NCBI RefSeq assembly: GCF_004193775.1
Contig: NC_041021.1
Location: forward strand, 36,653,718-36,717,717
Length of the DNA stretch: 64,000 bases
Direction: 5' to 3'
DNA from: Glycine soja
Taxonomy: Eukaryota > Streptophyta > Magnoliopsida > Fabales > Fabaceae
Position 1 is the first letter of the stretch; each line of letters opens with the position of its first letter. Positions 35,246 through 46,417 of this stretch are shown piece after piece. The translations under genes and the position numbers were made by a program. The notes under the pieces were generated by a model. The model saw nothing but the letters and a program-made list of their open reading frames with translations. It searched no databases and was not told where the DNA came from.

Positions 35246-37418
35246 CTATCCCGCTTCTGCTTGCTCAGCCTCTGCAGAAAACTCCTGACGCAAATCAACA
35301 CCTAATAAGTCGCCCATATCAGGTATTGCTCCGGGTACATTCCATTGCGGAGCAAATGGGGCGTTAGGTGTTGCCATGGGGGCATCGTGCTGCTGTGAAG
35401 GAGTCATAGTGGGCCATGAAAAATGAGGTTGTGTTTTCGCAACACCACCGAACGAATGTGAGGTCTCAAAAGTATCAGTATGATGACCTGCAAAAGGATA
35501 CTGATACATCTGTGAAGGATATTCGAAAAATGTTGTTGGCGTGTAATACATTCCATGACCACGCTCCATCATTTGTTGGGAATATTGTTCCGCTTCAACA
35601 GGCTCCCTTCGTCTGCCTATGCCCCGAGTTTCAACACTTAACTGAAGAATGTGAAACTCTTGTGCTGGGAATTCACGCTCTGATGTTGGACCATGTGACA
35701 CTGGCTCAGTGATTCTCTCTTGCTCTTCAGATATAATCGCTAACTTATCCACGTAAGGCACGAGATCATCAACTGTCCATGTGTTCCTCCCTTGTGGTGA
35801 CACCATATATTGTAAAGTCTCCACAACTTCACCCTGCAATTATTAGCGTCAAGAAATTAATGCTCATGCTTAAGAAATTAATTAGAAGTTAAACATTGAA
35901 AAATAGATAAATATCAATGCAGCTGTGTTTGCATTGTTTGGGTCGACAAACATCTTTGTTTTACGCCTATACCACACCATGTAGTCCGAGTTAAGACCCA
36001 GTAGGCCCTCCTGTCGAGGATAAACGTTGACCCTAAACTCAGCTGCATTGTTCCACTGACTAATGATTGGGGCCAACAGGTGGAACCAATTCTCATCTTG
36101 TTTGCCTTTGAGCGTTATGCCATGGAGATTCTGCGGTTGCGAAGGAAACCCGGGAATATGTTGTTGCAATCCAAATTGTCGTAAAACTCTATCAGGTTGG
36201 TGTCACTCAACAACATGGAAACAAATCAGTGGCACCACCGCAAACCAGGCTACACTTCCAACCACACAAATTGGAGGCAACGCTGCCATCACAGTTGTTG
36301 TGTATGGTTCCCAGACAAACTGCATATAACAACACACTTGTCAATTTTCAGTCAAACATAACATATTAAAATTTCATTTAACCATTACATTACGATGTTC
36401 TTACCTCATGTTGTTTCATTAGATCCAATTTGCGACGGAAAATTCTAAGATCATCATTGCCAATATGCTGATTTCCACGTCGCAGCCACCTACAATAAAA
36501 ATGAAATCATCATTGTCAACACGTTCCACCATTAAATATTTTTAATTCAAATCTAATTTTTTATATGACAAACCTGTGTCCGAGTGGTTTATTTTCTATG
36601 ACGGGAGGCGTCCTCTTTGGAGCTAAAGTCGTACATCGTTCCCATGCCCACATTTGGATTAAGATGCACATACCTCTGATTGATTTAACTTTGTAATCGG
36701 CGGTGCTGCACATCTCTCTATATAAATACGCAAGCACGGCAGGTCCCCACGCATACGTGCTGTATTGTTCAAAGTCACGTAAAAATTGTAGGTACCTTAA
36801 AGAAACTCTGCTACTACTTTTGTTAACAAAGAGGACACCTCCTATGAATCGAAGGATCCACGCATGGGTAAACCTTTGTAATTGTTCAACGTTACCCTCA
36901 TCAATATTTATGTGAGAAAAATGGTGAGCCAGCCAACTTAATTTGACAACACTTCCTTCAAGTTCGCCTTCCTGTGGTCTGACTCCTAATAATTCTTCAA
37001 ATAAGTCGGCCCAATCAAGATTTGTTGAACCAATTAGTGGTGCCCCGTCAGTACGAAGACATAATAAAACTGACACATCTTGGAGAGTAATGGTAGCCTC
37101 TCCGCATCTCAGGTGAAACGTGTGGGTTTCGGGCCTCCATCTTTCAATGAACGCACTAATTAAGGCCGCATTTATCTTTAGGTATTCCATCTTAATTATC
37201 CAATAAAACCCACATTGCCAAAGCAGAGGAACAATTTCCTCTGGTATTTGTTCTTCACCTTGATACGTCGGCATTGCTCGTCTGATGTGTAGTTTTTTGT
37301 CTGCTTCCCCATTTCAAACATGTTCTGAAACATGCTTGGGTTGCATCCACAAAACGTCACCCTCAATTGGACCAGACCTCGTTTGTATACTTGATACACA
37401 TGACGACGAAGATGCCAT
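35246..37418 (-). pseudogene. Plant mobile domain (MAIN/MAIL-like) gene in MULE, nonsense codons
   Basis: Minus-strand exons 36574-37418 (ATG at 37418), 36405-36489, about 35921-36319 and 35246-35831. The first encodes the PMD fold (PF10536-type): FYWIIKMEYLKINAALISAF, ERWRPETHTFHLRCGE, LQDVSVLLCLRTDG, FTHAWILRFIGGVLF. The second and third continue it (RWLRRGNQHIG; WFAVVPLICFHVVE, HQPDRVLRQFG, IPGFPSQPQN). The last is a Pro/Gln/Met-rich tail. In-frame TGA codons occur at 37314-37316 and in the third exon after FHVVE; both sit where related proteins have Trp (TGG), from family knowledge. Related host proteins (MAIN, MAIL1) act in silencing and genome stability; transposon copies are common. 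The exact donor of exon 3 is unclear. Confidence 0.85.
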
Positions 37419-37964
37419 TGATCCTGCACAATAAAATATAATACAATAAAATGAATTATAAAAATTACACATACTCTCCAAATTTCAAATAAATAACAAA
37501 TAATATTTTTCATATTTCAAATTTTAAATATTTCAACAACAAAATATATTACACAATCAATGAAATTTAAATATATTCTACAAATAAATTAAATCACATC
37601 CAAACACAACTTTACATAAATAACAAATTATTTTTTTAATTTTAATAACAAAATATATTATACAAATAACTTAATTCATATATATTCTACAAATAAATTA
37701 AAATACATACAAATATAAATTTTAATATATAACATAATTTTTATATTTGCGGCTAAAAATTAAAACAATATATATATATATATATATATACAAAATTAAT
37801 AACTTAAAATACTTACGAGTAAAATAATTTAGCATACAAAATTAATTATTTCAAATACGTTAAACTATTCTAATTTTAACATATTATATGAAACTCATAA
37901 TAACTACAACTTACGTAATATAAAAAATTTAATTGTTATCTAATTTAAATTTTATAATTTATAG
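37419..37964. repeat. AT-rich region with ~109-bp imperfect tandem repeat
   Basis: Promoter side of the PMD gene. A word like tatattctacaaataaattaaa recurs near 37571 and 37679. A short (TA)n is near 37770. No gene. Confidence 0.5.
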
Positions 37965-39450
37965 ACAAAAGTTTCAACCAAACCCTACATAATCCCGACA
38001 GAAGTAGGGCCAGAAGGAAAGCTCAAAAGCCCTAGTCAGGCCGAAGAAGTCTTAAACTTGCAGACAGATAATGTCAGAGCTCAAAATCATCTCTTGAAAA
38101 AGATAGATGAGAAGATTGACAAGATATGTACCCAAGTGAGCACAAATGATGAGAAGCTACAATATCTGTCTGATAGGATGAAAAAGCAATACCATCAACT
38201 TTCCAAAGAAATTGTTCGCCTTGAAGAAGAATGGAGAAAGATTACTTTTGGGGCAGCATCTGATGCCAAAGAAAGAATCTACAAGATTAAATATCTCTTC
38301 CCCAGAGTCAACTGAATCTCCTACAAGAATGGGAGAAACTCAAAACAATGACCCTCATAACTTTCAAGATTCCCAAGACCTATATTCCCAGTTTTCGATT
38401 CGACAAAAGCAAAAAGCCTCAGAGGAAACTGATGAAACTGAAACAGAATCTGAGAGATCTTCGTCAGAAACTGAAAGATCTTACTCTGATGAAGAAGAAG
38501 TGACTGGATACATGGACATCTCAAATATATTGATGATGCGCTCCACAGAAGAACCATTCTATGATTCACCTGTAGAAGAAGAACCAGTGATTTCTAAGAG
38601 TTCATCTTCCAAGCCAAATGCAGGACCCTGGTTTACCCTTGATGATACTACTCCAAGGGAGTGGAGGAAAAAACTCATCGAGATGGGAGCATGGCTGGAC
38701 ACAAAATTCATGAAAGATGTCGATCCTTACAAAGTGATTAAAGAATTTTGTTGTCGAATGACGGGAACACTGAAGGAATGGTACCACAATCTAGGAGCTG
38801 TGCGTCAAAATCAGTTCCATGAACTAGGATCTACCGCAGCTGTTCTAGGAACTCTCCATCAATAATTTATCAGAGAAGGAAAAATCATTGAAAGAAAGAT
38901 GAGGCAAGAATTCTTTGAGATGAGGTGTTGTTCTTTAAAAATAAAAGATTTAGACAGACACTTCCAAAGGATGAACCAAAGATTTTATCTACTCAATGGT
39001 CTTAATGATCCAAGCTTGAAGAATACATATGTGGCATCATTACCAGAAGAGATACAACCAGAGTTAAACAAGATGGTAGTAGCCGCTCAAATGGATTTTT
39101 CGACCATGTCTATGGGACAAATCCACCAACCAATTTACTCTGGAGGTCGTTGACAAATTATGCAGGCAACACCAGTATTTCTCTGACATCATGAACAGAA
39201 AAGCCAAATATACCAGAGCTTGCAGAAAACCTTACTTGGAGATCAAATGCAGAGAGAAAGCTTGTCACTACTCGCCGAAGAAAAAGAAGGCTATACAAAC
39301 CCAAACAAAGGAGAAAAAAAGGCCATTAAAGTTTTCAGGAGAAGCCATAGGAGAGGAAAATCCAGAGGACAAAGATGTTTCATATGCAACCAGACAGGAC
39401 ATTTTGCAAAAAATTGTCCAAAAAAGTCACAAAAAGCCATCAGACTAATC
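37965..39450 (+). pseudogene. Caulimovirid coiled-coil and capsid region, broken
   Basis: The first frame is open from 37965 to a stop at 38315 and is rich in heptad-like Leu/Ile/Lys (about 38055-38310), suggesting a coiled coil. A second frame then carries an acidic Ser/Glu stretch and a capsid-like region with stops at 38863-38865, 39151-39153 and 39184-39186. The section 39130-39330 reads best in a third frame (basic, Cys-containing), and the zinc knuckle CFICNQTGHFAKNC (about 39378-39420) is back in the second. So at least two frameshifts and several stops. Confidence 0.65.
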
Positions 39451-41450
39451 TCTCATCTCCAAATCGGTGAATATGAAGATATAGAATCTTTGTATTCTGA
39501 ACAGAGCGAGCCAGATGAAGAGACCGAATTTGCCTTGAACCAGACAGATTCTTCTGATGAAGAATCCTCAACACCTCCAATTCCCATCTTCTCCATACAA
39601 GAAGAACAATCGATCAAGCCTGCAATTCCTCAACCATGCGTTGAAATTCAGGTGTTGGCAAAGAAGTTTGAAAAACCAATTAAAGTTATTGCCTTTATTG
39701 ATACTGGAGCTCAAAGGACGATGATGGATCCAGATATCCTTCCACAAGAATGTTGGAAAAATGAAGTGGCCTACTTTGTAGCGGCCGATGGAAAGGTTTT
39801 CAGAACTGACCTAGTAACACATGCTCCTATAGGTACCAAGTTTTTCCCGGATTGTATCATCTGGACCAAGGTGATTGGAAGCAAATTGCCTGATAGAGAT
39901 CTACTCATAAGAATGGATGTGTATGCTGCTGCCAACAGACTCCAAATACATTCTACTGAGATCAAGTTCAAAAGAGAATTCAAGCCTTTCTCAGAAACTA
40001 CCAGGCTCTTCTCTTTAGCAGAAGCCCCTCTAGAAGTTGGAGAATTTAAACAAAAAATTTCTTCCCTGTGTGCAGACAGTCATGAAGAATTCAATCATCC
40101 ATATCCTTTATGGAAAAATGAAGAATACTTAGTTGACTTGCTATTTAAGCTAAATGAAGATATCAATCCAACAAAAGCAACTCATCCAGGGATGACACCA
40201 TCAGATCTTCAAGCAGCCAGAAAAGAATGCCATGATCTGCTAAGGCAAGGATTGATTGAGTCAACTCAGTCAAACTGGGCATGCCAAGCTTTCTATGTAG
40301 AAAAAAGGGCTGAAAAATTAAGGGGAAAGAAAAGGTTAGTCATTGACTATAAGCCTCTCAATCATTTTCTTAAAGATGATAAGTTCCTTATCCCAAAGGC
40401 TTCATCTCTCCCCACCTTGATAAGAGAATCAAACTTATTTTCAAAGTTTGATTTAAAATCAGGTTTTTGGCAACTTGGCCTAAAACCAGAAGATCGATAC
40501 AAAATAGCATTCTGTATCCCAAATGCTCAATATCAATGGACAGTCTTACCTTTTGGTTTAAAAGTAGCTCCTTCTCTCTTCCAGAAAGCCATGACCAAAA
40601 TCTTTGAACCCATTCTGGAAAACACTCTTGTCTACATAGATGACATTCTCCTTTTTTCAAAAGATATTGCCTCTCATAAAAAATTGTTGAACCAATTCTT
40701 TGAAATAGCAGATCAACATGGGATCATGCTTTCAGAAAGAAAGATCCAGCTTGCCCAATCCCAGATTGATTTCTTAGGGATGCATTTTTCCCAGGGTACC
40801 TACCAGCCTCAGCCTCACATAGCTTAAGAGCTATTAAACTTTCCTGATGAAAATCTCACGGTTAAACAAATCCAACAATTCTTAGGAATTGTAAATTATA
40901 TCCGAGATTTTATCCCCAGAGCAGCCCAATATACTAGTTCTTTATCCAGACTTTTGAAGAAAAACTCTTCTCCATGGTCAGAAGAATAGACAATAGCTAT
41001 CAAAGAACTAAAAAAGATTGCTCAAAATCCCCCAGCGTTGAAGATCCCTGGAACAGGCCAGAGGATATTACAAACTGATGCAAGTGATCATTATTGGGGA
41101 GCTATCATGATAGAACAAGAAGAAGAGAAGAATTATTATTGCGGCCATGCCAGTGGACAATTCAAGGAAGCAGAAAAGCACTATCACACCACATTCAAAG
41201 AAGCCTTGGCGGTAAAAAATGGAATCAAAAAATTTGATTTTCATTTGAGGGGACATCAATTTCAGGTTCATATGGATAATTCATCATTTCCAAAAATCTT
41301 GGAGTTCAAAAACAAGATGCCACCAGATCCTCAAATCTTAAGGCTCAAGGATTGGTTCTCTAGATATGATTTTTGTGTGAAACACATCAAAGGGAAGAAT
41401 AATTTGATTCCTGATTTTCTCTCCCGACCAACCCACAAAACTGTTAAGGT
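39451..41450 (+). pseudogene. Caulimovirid protease, reverse transcriptase and RNase H region
   Basis: Acidic spacer, then protease core FIDTGAQRTMMD (about 39695-39730), reverse transcriptase with FSKFDLKSGFWQLGL, LPFGLKVAPSLFQ and the catalytic YIDDILLFS (about 40630), then RNase H with LQTDASDHYWG and ending near DFLSRP at about 41430. Stops at 40825-40827 and 40987-40989 interrupt the region between the two enzymes. The catalytic motifs that are visible look intact, but the reading is broken. Confidence 0.78.
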
Positions 41451-42480
41451 AATAACCTTCACTCACTCATTCCCACTTATATTCATGGAAAAACCATTAT
41501 CAGAGACAACCAAGACTGTTAAGATGTTCCCTCCAGGATTAGTCACCCATACTCCTGCACAAATCCTTGAATATGCTAAGTCCCATTATTTCCATTTTCT
41601 ACATGAAACCATGAGATTCAAGCATACCCCAGCACAAATATTTAACCCTGAAATACCCTTTGGAGGTATATTTGAATTGTTCTGTGATGTTGGGTGGGAT
41701 TTGTGTGAACCAACCATCTGGGCCATCTGGTGTAACACAGTGCAGTATTCAATTCCCATCGCCATAAAACCTTTGATGACATACAACATGTTGACAGATC
41801 CATACAAAGATGAATATCTTTTATGGACAATGTTAGAATGGTTTTCCCCTTTGGCATGGTGGCGTATGAAGTTGAAGCAAATTCTAGATATTGAAAGACA
41901 AAGAGGAATTTCAGAAGACCTAGAGAATTTAGTTTCTATTGTAATCATTCATCGTCCTTATTTCATGGAACGAGGACAACTCTGGTCTAGAAATGAAGCT
42001 CAAGTCTGGGGAACTTTTGAAGCATATCCCTTGGAAGAAAGTTATCGTCATCAGCTAGCAAGGCATCTCTTTGAGATCAATAATTACTTATACAAAACTG
42101 TAGATCCAAATCTGCCAACTTCATCTCAAAGGCCAAAAGAAAGTTATCCTACTGATAGGATAATACCCCAGAATACTGATGATGGACAAATTAGAACAGA
42201 GTTTTATGTTCCAGAACCAGTGTTTCAAAAGATAGAAGATTTAGCTAATGATTATTCTTCATTAAACAGAGATTGGGAAGACTATAATGCTCAATTAATG
42301 GAAGACTTACTGCATAAGAAGAAATACCGTTATCATCACCCGGTATATGGAAGTCTTACAAGATCAGAGGTGCAAAATTACAACTTGTCATTATCCACCA
42401 GATCCGACTACAGGTCGGTCAGACTAATGACGGATGGAAAACAGCTGTACAGAGGTGTGTTGGAAAACAGCTGTATAGAG
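41451..42480 (+). pseudogene. Unassigned ~350-residue extension after RNase H
   Basis: The RNase H frame remains open to 42561. The residues beyond RNase H are rich in Trp, Tyr, Phe and Pro, with blocks such as FELFCDVGWDLCEPTIWAIW and LLWTMLEWFSPLAWWRMKLK, followed by a hydrophilic acidic tail. I do not recognise the domain. Whether it is a normal part of this virus group, a separate virus gene read through, or a foreign acquisition cannot be decided here. Confidence 0.5.
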
Positions 42481-42720
42481 GTGTGCTGTAGAGAGAGTAA
42501 TCTTCAGGATAAGGATAACCCTTATCTTATCCTAGTTGTGTGCCACGTGTCAGTAGTTTAAAGGTTGCCTTATCTTGTGACTATGCAACCTTATCTTATC
42601 TGTAATAAAGTAGATTCTATGTTGTAATAATCTTATCTTTTCACGGATAAGATTTTGGATGTTAGTTTCGAATCCTCTCCTATATAAAGAGGATGAGTCT
42701 GTATGTTAAGACACACTAAA
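42481..42720 (+). promoter_or_regulatory. Promoter-like tail of the caulimovirid segment
   Basis: Several GATAAG/CTTATC boxes, a G-box-like ccacgtgtca (about 42541-42550) and a strong TATA (tatataaag at 42681-42689) lie downstream of the coding region. A large intergenic promoter in this position is typical of pararetroviruses, whose transcript starts near its own end. Activity is unknown. Confidence 0.5.
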
Positions 42721-43033
42721 TCCAATAATACTCTCTTCTTACTAAAATGTCTTTCTTCTAAAAGTTCTCTCTTCTTTGAAACTCTGATTCATATAATGGT
42801 TATCATTTGAAACTCTCAACAGCTAGTATGCTCTACACTCGCCTCTTAGGAGGATCTTGTGTATCAGAACGCCGAATATTGATATCAATTGGTGGGTTAT
42901 CTCTTTAGTTTATAGATATCTTGCATCAAAGTTATCCTAGACTGCTTAATGCCTTGGGTATGGCTCAACAGCATATTGGATATACCGAGATAATGGATAT
43001 CTGTAATTCTTCAAAGAGACAATCCATTCGCTT

Positions 43034-43540
43034 AAAACTATTCCTAATTTTTCATATAAAATATTTAAACTAAATGTAACGTAGCATATAAAAAATTTAA
43101 ACTAAACCTAATCTAAAATTAGTAAGTTACGGAACCTAAAACTATTTTTAATCTACTATATAAATTTTTTTAATTAAACCTAATCTACCATATAAAAATT
43201 AAAACTATTTCTAATTTATCATATTAAATATTTAAACTAAATGTAATGTACCATATAAAAAATTTAAACTAATTCTAATCTAAAATTAATAACTTATGGA
43301 ACCTAAAACTATTTTTAATGTATTATATAAAAAATTTTAACTAAACCTAATCTACCATATAAAAATTAAAACTATTTCAAATTTATCATATCAAATATTT
43401 AAACTAAATGTAATATAGCATATACAAAATTTAAACTAAACCTAATCTAAAATTAATAAGTTACGAAACGTCAAACTATTCTTAATCTACTATATAATTT
43501 TTTTTAACTAAACCTAACTTACCATATAAAAATTTAAAGT
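43034..43540. repeat. ~167-bp imperfect tandem repeat, three copies
   Basis: The block starting aaaactattcctaattt at 43034 recurs at 43201 and 43368 with small changes, each followed by atatttaaactaaatgtaa and cctaatctaaaattaataa-type words. It lies in the MULE between the caulimovirid segment and the right subterminal zone. The remaining 43541-43940 is similar AT-rich sequence. Confidence 0.75.
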
Positions 43541-44382
43541 ATTCATAATCTATCATATAAAATTAATAACTTACATTTCCTAAAACTAAAACTATTCCTA
43601 ATCTACCCTATAAAAAATTTAAACTAATTCTAATCTACTATATAAAATTAAGAACTCAAACTAATAATATTAACAAATGAAACTAATAATATTAACAAAT
43701 CAACTAAATCTAATGTTTCTTATAACACAAATAATAACATACTAAAACTAAACCTAATATTATTTAAAACTAAATCTATAAATAAATGTACTGTATAAAA
43801 CTATAATTATCAAATTTAATTTAATTTATCATTTTTAACTAAAACTAACTTAAGATAAAAAAAACTAATAACATATATTACTAATTATCATCAGAATACA
43901 AATAAAATAAAAAAATAATTAAACAAACTTACTGAAAAAATTACAAATGAAGCAAAGTTTGTTCAAACACAAACACCAGCAACAACCCTTCTTCGTTTTT
44001 GCTCAAGCACAACACCAGCAAAAGCTTCTCTTTTCTGTGGTTTTTTTCGCGTGAATGGTCTACGGGGGAGGGGGGATTTAAGCACCTCAAGCAACGCAAA
44101 TCGCTACTGGTGCTGGCGCTTTTGCCCAACCAAATCGCCATTGAACCTGGCGACATCCTGCAACCTCTGCGTGTTGCAGACTGCAACCCTCGAAAATGGC
44201 CTCTGCTGGCCTGCACCCTCGGAACTCCCCTACCCTCAACTCGCCAGTTTGACTGGCGAGTCCAACCTCCTGCAACGCGCTAACAGCACTGATGACACCA
44301 GTGTCAGGTGTCACGTCGTCACGAAACGCACCAATGCCTCCTGCGACTTGCATGTGTTCCACGTAAAAAAAGGACACCATGT

Positions 44383-44453
44383 AGGAATTACTTTAGAAAC
44401 AGACTCATTTCGGGAATATGTTTCTAAAAGTAACCCCATACAAAAAATTTGCC
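44383..44453 (-). repeat. MULE right terminal inverted repeat
   Basis: Inverted copy of 29572-29642, ending ...aaatttgcc at 44453, followed by the 9-bp duplication. A GC-rich zone inside it (about 44050-44370) contains hairpins such as tcgccagtttgactggcga, mirroring the left side. Confidence 0.8.
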
Positions 44454-44462
44454 TAAGTTCAT

Positions 44463-45663
44463 CCTTAAATGTATCAATTAGGTGAAACAAGAGATGCTAC
44501 GAACGTATTTTCTATCACACTTTTTTGTATCTTAGTTATTAGATTCAAAGTGCTTTCCTTTCCTGTCCTCTAAATAGAAAACAAAACCTTTTTTAGATAG
44601 GTTGCAATTTTCTGTGGTATATTTTCATTTTTTATACGGGTTTTTTTTTTTTTTGGACGGGGACACTGAAAGAGATGGTGTGTCAAAATGCTAATTCTTG
44701 AATTTTGTTTGGTGATACTTATTCCAAATCATGACTACCTTGTCTGCAAGCTTCTCTTGATTTTGCGCTATTTAGTTAGTTTTAATCTCTTATCTTTTTC
44801 GTTTAAAGATTAAATATTTCATTAAAAATATAAAAAAAACATAATAATTAAAATAAGTAGTACAATATTAAAGGAGAAATTTTATTAAAGTAAATGGTGT
44901 AATATTAAAGAAAGAAATAAATGAAGAAAATTATTAAAGCATTGAGATAAAAATTAAAAAAAATATTAAATTGTAATTTATAAGTTCAAACGATACTAAA
45001 GTAATGTGTTTTTTTGGTGAACAAAGGATTGAAAAGACAAATTACAAAGCATGGGCTAAGTCATGGCCCAAGGGAGCTAAAGTAATGTTTTGAGAAAAGC
45101 TTATAAATTAATGAGAGAAATTTAATTAGTAAATGTTTTTAAAATAACTTGTACGGGAAATGACAGTACATGCACTATCACTAATTATTAATGCATTACG
45201 AATCCAAGAGTTTGTTGATATGGGACTTTATTTTTATTGGATGTTGCTTAAAAATAAAACTTTTGCATGTTGAATTTCTCAACTTCAAAATCGGATAAAG
45301 CGAGCATTTGGAAAAAAAAAATCATATTTAACGATCATAATTCTTGGAAATCATAAATCCTAAGATTCATCTTTTTTAGGAATTGTTTGGTTAGTTATTA
45401 AAAATCTTTAAATAAGTTTTTTAGGAATCAAATAGTTATACATATTTTTATCGATTATTTTAATTATTTATCACATTATATAATGTAATAAAAATAATGT
45501 GATATTTTTACTATAATAAAAAAAATTAAATTTGAGAAAGTAAGATTCTCACCTCTTTTATGAGAAAGTTTTTGTGAGAAACTGATTAAAAAATATTCTA
45601 GGAAAATATTCTTTCTTATGAATGTTATTTTTTTAAAATGCATATCAAATATGGGAAATTAAG
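44463..45663. other. AT-rich spacer with small insertions
   Basis: No gene. It includes a 69-base insert (45008-45076) between two copies of ctaaagtaatgt, and the first copy (about 45520-45665) of a ~145-base block repeated at 45763-45908. Confidence 0.45.
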
Positions 45664-46011
45664 GGAGCGTTTGGTAGGAGATAAGTTTTTTAATGCCCAT
45701 GAATCATGAATTTTGTGAATCAAGTTTCTTTGGAATGAGTAAAATCTATTTGATTGACCACCGAAAAAATTAAATTTAAGGAAAGTAAGATTCTCACCTC
45801 TCCCATGAGAAATTTTTCATAAGAAACTTGTTAAAAAAACATTTTTGAAAAATATTGTTTCCCAGGCATCTTATTTTTTTCAAACGAATACCAAAATGGG
45901 AAATTAAGATTCTCAACCAAAATTCTCAGGAAACTCAAAATTTTCCCCCTACCAAACACCTCGTAAGCTTCCCATAAAACTAAAAAGTTATCTCCTACTA
46001 AACATCCTCTA
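45664..46011. mobile_element. Small TIR element (MITE-like)
   Basis: Left end gagcgtttggtaggagataa and right end ttatctcctactaaacatcc are inverted repeats about 28 bases long around non-coding DNA. It abuts the Harbinger element. Inside, 45763-45908 repeats the flanking 45520-45665 in direct orientation, suggesting nested or tandem copies of the same family. Confidence 0.6.
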
Positions 46012-46417
46012 AAATCTAAGGGGGGTGTATTGGATTGGGATTTTGAGAGAATATTTTGACAAAAACAATCTTGAAGATTTTAAAAGATTATGTGGGATTG
46101 TATTGATTTTGTGGGATTTTAAAAGCTTTTTTTTAAAAGACTTTTTACAATCAGGATTCTTAACCCAAGATTTTAATGGATTTCTAACACAGATTTTTAA
46201 GATTTCAAAGTACTTTATGGATTTTTAAGATTTTGAAAGATTAATACATTTTAAACAAAAAAATAACGGAAGTTACAAAAGTGAATGAAAAAGATGATAA
46301 ATAAATTATAATGTTTGAATAAAGAAAATAAAAACGATAGAAATTTTAAACCTTTTAATAACAAAGTCATTATTGCCTAAAAAAATAATAACAAAGTGAT
46401 TCTCACTTCATGTTCGC

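Larger units (their letters stand above)
37965..43030 (+). mobile_element. Endogenous caulimovirid (pararetrovirus) segment, degraded
   Basis: A ~5 kb plus-strand segment inside the MULE. In order: a coiled-coil start, a capsid-type region ending in a zinc knuckle, aspartic protease, reverse transcriptase and RNase H, then a ~350-residue extension and a non-coding, promoter-like tail. No integrase or LTR pair is seen, and RT/RNase H motifs are of caulimovirid rather than Ty3 type by eye. The left part of a full genome, including a movement protein, is absent. Breaks: several in-frame stops and shifts of frame in the capsid region. It cannot express a whole polyprotein. An unusual Ty3-like element without integrase is the alternative. 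Confidence 0.72.
29572..44453. mobile_element. Giant composite Mutator-like element (MULE), ~14.9 kb
   Basis: The left terminus begins GGCAAATTT at 29572 and the right terminus is its inverted copy ending at 44453. Over ~70 bases the arms match at most positions, sharing TGGGGTT-CTTTTA-AAACA, ATTCCC/ATTTCCC and a CTGTTT-AAAG block. They are flanked by a 9-bp direct repeat, taagttcgt (29563-29571) and taagttcat (44454-44462), matching 8 of 9, which is the duplication length expected of Mutator. Cargo: a mudrA transposase gene (plus, decayed), a telomere-like repeat array, a plant-mobile-domain gene (minus, decayed) and a caulimovirid segment. Without the latter the element would be about 9.8 kb. 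The nonsense codons imply it cannot now move by its own transposase. Confidence 0.87.

Noticed and set aside
38321..38569. Minus-strand frames opposite the caulimovirid capsid region
   Set aside because: Shadows of the acidic Ser/Glu-rich plus-strand coding sequence.
43941..44485. Overlapping open frames of 90-145 codons at the MULE right end
   Set aside because: Same reasoning as the left end: GC-rich terminal sequence, both strands open, no domain.
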